From the NCBI GenBank assembly GCA_013396655.1, contig WBMV01003373.1, forward strand, positions 1 to 64,000: a stretch of DNA of 64,000 nt. The letters are read 5' to 3'. The DNA is from Campylorhamphus procurvoides (lineage: Eukaryota; Chordata; Aves; Passeriformes; Dendrocolaptidae). Below, one piece after another: positions 59,991 to 64,000 of the stretch. The notes under the pieces were generated by a model, which saw only the letters and a program-made list of their open reading frames with translations, was not told where the DNA came from and made no database searches. The position numbers and the translations under genes were made by a program. How positions within the stretch are numbered: position 1 is the stretch's first letter; each line of letters begins with the position of its first letter.

Positions 59991-62900
59991 ATGATAACTT
60001 TACATAAAAATACAGACATGTATAATTCCTTTAGAAAAAGATATTTTATATGTGAATAATTATCAAACCCCATTCCCTGGGAAATTAGACTTAATGTGTC
60101 TTTTCTAAGAAAAAGACAGCAAATGTCATAAATAGTAAAAAGGAGTTCAGCTTTGCAGTTTTTATCATCCTTTAAACAAAAGAAAAAAACACAAATGCAA
60201 CCATTTTTGTGTCTACAGAAGCAAATAATAAGGCACATTAGTAGTTAATTAGTAGATCAAAACATTCAGTGCTGAGACTTCAACATATTAACTGCATGAA
60301 GTATGAAGGCTTTCACTCTCAGTCAGATTTAGTCTGTTGAACAGGAAACAAAATTGTTCAATGCTGCCTGCAGGACCAGCTCTTGGACTGGATGCTTACG
60401 TTTCCACCAGAATTTGAAGTGCATTTGAAGCCTACCTGGAGCTTGTAGTTTAGTTGCCTTTGCAAGAAATCCAGTTTAGACATCCCAAGGTTGCAGGCAT
60501 TCATAGGCATCCCCCCTAAGACAACTATTTAGAAGTTGCTATTAAAAGTTTCATTTTAAACTGTGCTTTCATATCACCTTTAGCTTAAAATAGAAAATTA
60601 AATCTCTAGAGAAGTTACAGCTGTTTATTTATGGAGAGGATTTTTGCACTAAACTATTTCATCAAGGTTTTGTTGTTCCACATCAGAGCATAAATAGGAT
60701 GTTCAGATAACTTCACATACAAACACACATACGCGCACCCACACTCACATATTCCCCAGTTACACAGATTAGAAATCCTCTAGTTACTCTTATCTATTTA
60801 TCATTAACGTATTAACAAAATTAGGATATTAACAGAATTAAACAACATATATTCCAAAATTTGTTCTCCCTCAGCTTTAAGCAGAGTAGAGTGACTACCC
60901 TTGTTTTTGCCAGCTCAGAGGCAAGAGTTGGTCTTAGCAGAGATTCTCACAGAGTATATTCTGGCAGCCCATAACATCAGAATTAAAGTTCATAAATGAG
61001 TTTATATAGCAGAGATCACTTGTCACGTAAATGCTTTGTTGTATTCAACTGTGGTACGGTCACTAGTAGCTAAAGTATCTGTTCTCTGGCATGTAATTTA
61101 CTTTTTTGAAGTGAACCTCTTTTACTATTGATGTTATGAGTAGTTCTTTTCATTATGCCTCAGTAGTTCAACTACTAATAGCAACAATAACCACTGCTAA
61201 ATTTTTATGTTCAGCATGGGAATTACTAGATTGCATGTGGTAACATATTTGCATACAACAGTGACTTACAAAAAACCTTTTCAAGCAAACTCTTCACATC
61301 AGAGAGAGAAGAAAACTGAATCCCTGATAGCTTAAGTCACACATTACATATGTGTTTGAATTAGAAATAGCAGGTAGAAAAAAATTCATCAGTCAACATC
61401 TCAAAAAGTATGACAAATATGCAACAGGAAAAAAAAGAAAGAATTCCTTTAATTGTTTTATATGTCTATGCAAGTTCCACATGCCCTACTGTTAGATGCA
61501 GTGAATCAAAACAGAATTTGACCAGTACCTGACCTCAAAAGCAGTAGCTGCTTCAGCAGATGGTCTCTAATTTCCTTTAATTTCTTCCATCTTCCATTTT
61601 ATTTCATTGAAATATTGATTTCATTACACGATTTATGTGGTTATGACATTAACACAATCTGCAGGCTAAGATTAGCAGTTCTGTTTATTCAGATGCCAGA
61701 ACTAGCTCAAGTATTAAGACCATCACTGACAAAAAAAAATGTCTTATTCACATCTCAAGTGCAATTTAGACTGCTATGGATGCCCGGCTATAAACAGAAA
61801 AACAGTGTGCATTGAGATATTTTCTATACCTGTTAGTCTCATTTTCCTATTTGGTCAGTTAGAGAATCCAGAAGAACTTGACAGAATGTATAAATTCTCC
61901 CTTAATGAAATGGTTGTGAATCAGTGCAGTATTTGTCTGTGTTATCTGGTGAAAAAGTAAACTAACTTCTATGTGTAGATTGGAAGTCATAGTGAAAATA
62001 CATAGTTATTGCAAAAAGTTGCTCATTTATGTTTAATTGCTTTCCAGGTCTATCACCTTATTATTATTATTATTGTTATTATTATTACTATCTTAGTGAA
62101 AAGCAGTTTATAAAACAGCTGTATTTTGTTGTTAATAATAATAAAGCCTCTGGAGATTATGCTTCTAATTCTAACATTGAAATAATAGCTGTCTCTTCAC
62201 AGCTGTTACCAACCCTTTTAATTGACAGGAAAAAAATTAATTTCTCAAACTTGATGATGATTTAATGGAGGAGTACAATTTGCAACTCTTTGCAATTGAA
62301 TTATACCTGAATATCTTAACACTTTTCAACATTTCTGATCCATGGGGAAACAACACTAAACAAATACCATGCTGAAGGCAGTGCAATGCCTCGCATTCCC
62401 TGTTTAGCTTCACCACGATGGAGGTAACTGTTCTGGACAAAGTACTTCATTAACAACACACTGTGTGGAATTCAAACTTTATTGTCCACCACTTCGTGGT
62501 CTTATAAAGCTAATTCAGGCTACAGACTCATCAGAAGAAAAGCTAGATTTTCACATGACTCTTAAAAGCAGTCAGTATATTGTCAGTAGTCAATAGCAAT
62601 CAGAGTATTGTGGAACTCGGTTTAATTAATTTCATATTTCTTTTTCCTTTGGCTTGCATTGACATCTGTATCCTGTTAGTCTCTTTTTCCTTCAGTAAAT
62701 TGCTGTGTGGGTTATTCCCTTCCTTATAATTTGCAGTTGCACTCCCAAATGGATTTGAATGTAGAAAGCAATCACATGGTTAACTCCTAATTTACTTTTT
62801 GCATTGCTTGTCTCATCTTCTTTGCCTCTGTCTCCACAAATAAGCACTAAAATAACAAAGTTTTAATAAGTTTCAGACAACATTTATTACTTTTTTGGAT

Positions 62901-64000
62901 TTCTGATATAATGCACTCAACTAACACATGCAACCAGATGTCTGATAATTTGAGGTCAAAAGATCAATTAATCAGAAGTTATACTTTGGCTTTTATCTCT
63001 TGTCTCAGAGAAGCAGAGATACTGCAAATGCTTCTGTAAATGTGGTATCTAAGCAAAAATTTTTTACAGTCGGAAACTTTCCTAGACCAGCATATGTTGC
63101 AACACAACAAAACAAACTATTTTTTTTTCCATTTTTAATGCTGCAAATTGAGCGTAGCTGTTCATAAGACAATTGAATTACTCAGTGTTCATAACCAAAC
63201 TTAACCCCAAGCATTTTATATCCCCTTTCTGACATCAAAAATCAACATCATAATATAACAAAAAAATCATCAATGCAGTTAAGCTGTTCAATACAGAATA
63301 TTTCAAGTCATATTTGACTAGTCTACCTAGTCTGGCATGACTTTATCCAGAGCTTCTGCTTATATTTGGGCCTCTGAATTGTTTTCATGCTTAGAGTCAA
63401 AAGGTAAAAAATCAGTGGATTGACCAATATGCCTCTGCACTAACCTGGCTGAAGGTCATGACTGTCATCTGTATATAGTTGTCCAGTTCAAGGGGACTGG
63501 ATCGTCCTTCAGCTTTAAGCAGCACGTACATAGGTTTAAATCTACCTCTGTAGACCATTTAGGTAGAGATTGATACAGAGAGCATTCTTTCATACATTTC
63601 TGAAATATAGAACTAGACAAGAAGCAGCTTTGCAGAGAATATCTTTAATTTTTTTCTTCTTGCATTTCTGTAGAACTTCAAATAAACGTGTGCCTGTTTT
63701 TAATCAGTAATACAACCTAGACGAAGAAAACCTTTCCTACTAGAACAAGCCTCTCCTGAATGAATTTCTGGGTCCTTGCTGTTTGATCACACAGCCACTG
63801 GATGCCGCTGCTAGCAACCATTTTTTTCATATGCAACTATTTAAATGCTTTCTGTTCGCTGAATACCTTTTGACTTTTTCACCAGTGATCACAAAATGAC
63901 AGGTTTAGACTCTCTGAAAAAATAAGGAGCGTGGTCACCAGAACATATATCTTGGACTTTCAGAGAGACTTTTGCCAGTGTGAGAGTCTTGATGGCAGTC
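59991..64000. other. AT-rich DNA without recognised gene
   Basis: Contains a CA-rich tract at 60718-60748, a (TTA)n microsatellite at 62058-62088 and a T-run at 63120-63128. No exon or transposon was recognised up to the window end. Confidence 0.5.
62058..62088. repeat. (TTA)n microsatellite
   Basis: About ten TTA units with one G interruption. The tyrosine-rich frame over it is a translation of the repeat. Confidence 0.85.

Noticed and set aside
59852..60238. 128-codon frame on -
   Set aside because: It spans an LTR-like island and AT-rich flank, is rich in C, F and K, and has no recognisable protein feature.
60718..60748. CA-rich tract as a possible regulatory Z-DNA element
   Set aside because: It is short, interrupted and unaccompanied by any gene or promoter, so it is only a degenerate microsatellite.
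1..64000. tRNA genes, rRNA and CRISPR arrays
   Set aside because: I looked for B-box-like ggttcgaatcc words, long conserved rRNA blocks and regularly spaced repeats, and saw none.

Overview
This window looks like about 64 kb of bird nuclear DNA, either an intergenic stretch or part of a very long intron. The base composition is AT-rich throughout. The recognisable repeats are avian: CR1 LINE 3' ends with the characteristic tail (tagaatcacagaat-type octamers), older CR1 reverse-transcriptase relics, and long terminal repeats (LTRs) of avian endogenous retroviruses. The species cannot be fixed from the sequence alone. I found no convincing protein-coding exon, tRNA, rRNA or CRISPR array. The longest open frame (155 codons, 6320-6787) lies antisense to a CR1 element, and the others are short and unrecognised or sit in repeats.

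Layout. 1-3.4 kb: a short CR1 tail, then a CR1 copy on the + strand interrupted by one end of an LTR and a single N, followed by a long AT-rich palindrome. 5.8-7.0 kb: the largest CR1 copy, on the - strand, with recognisable but broken reverse-transcriptase sequence. 9.0-9.5 kb: two CR1 fragments in opposite orientation, 5' side to 5' side. 10.1-10.4 kb: a compact solo LTR with a 7-bp flanking repeat. 12.1-13.5 kb: GC-richer repeat-derived DNA ending in a truncated avian LTR. 18.7-19.1 kb and 20.0-21.0 kb: two LTRs on the - strand. The second is complete, with a perfect 5-bp target-site duplication and a strong CTCF-like motif. 23.3 kb: an imperfect 108-bp foldback. 32.7, 54.6 kb: CR1 tails. 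38.7-39.2 kb: a near-complete avian LTR. 40.4, 46.9-47.7 and 56.3-57.0 kb: old CR1 coding relics on the + strand. 47.9 kb: a small LTR scrap. 59.7-60.0 kb: an LTR-like block with two AATAAA signals. The spaces between are AT-rich DNA in which I see only low-complexity tracts and small hairpins.

Nothing here forms a pathway or operon. The content is a record of transposon insertion and decay, plus a few sites that could matter for chromatin or assembly quality. I did not find a new biological system. The points most worth a second look are the N-marked nested insertion at 2861-2973, the AT palindrome at 3125-3220, the CTCF-like site inside the solo LTR at 20259-20278, the foldback at 23279-23386, and an unexplained pair of open frames near 34.0-34.2 kb. 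All family assignments come from recognising sequence patterns by eye, not from database searches.
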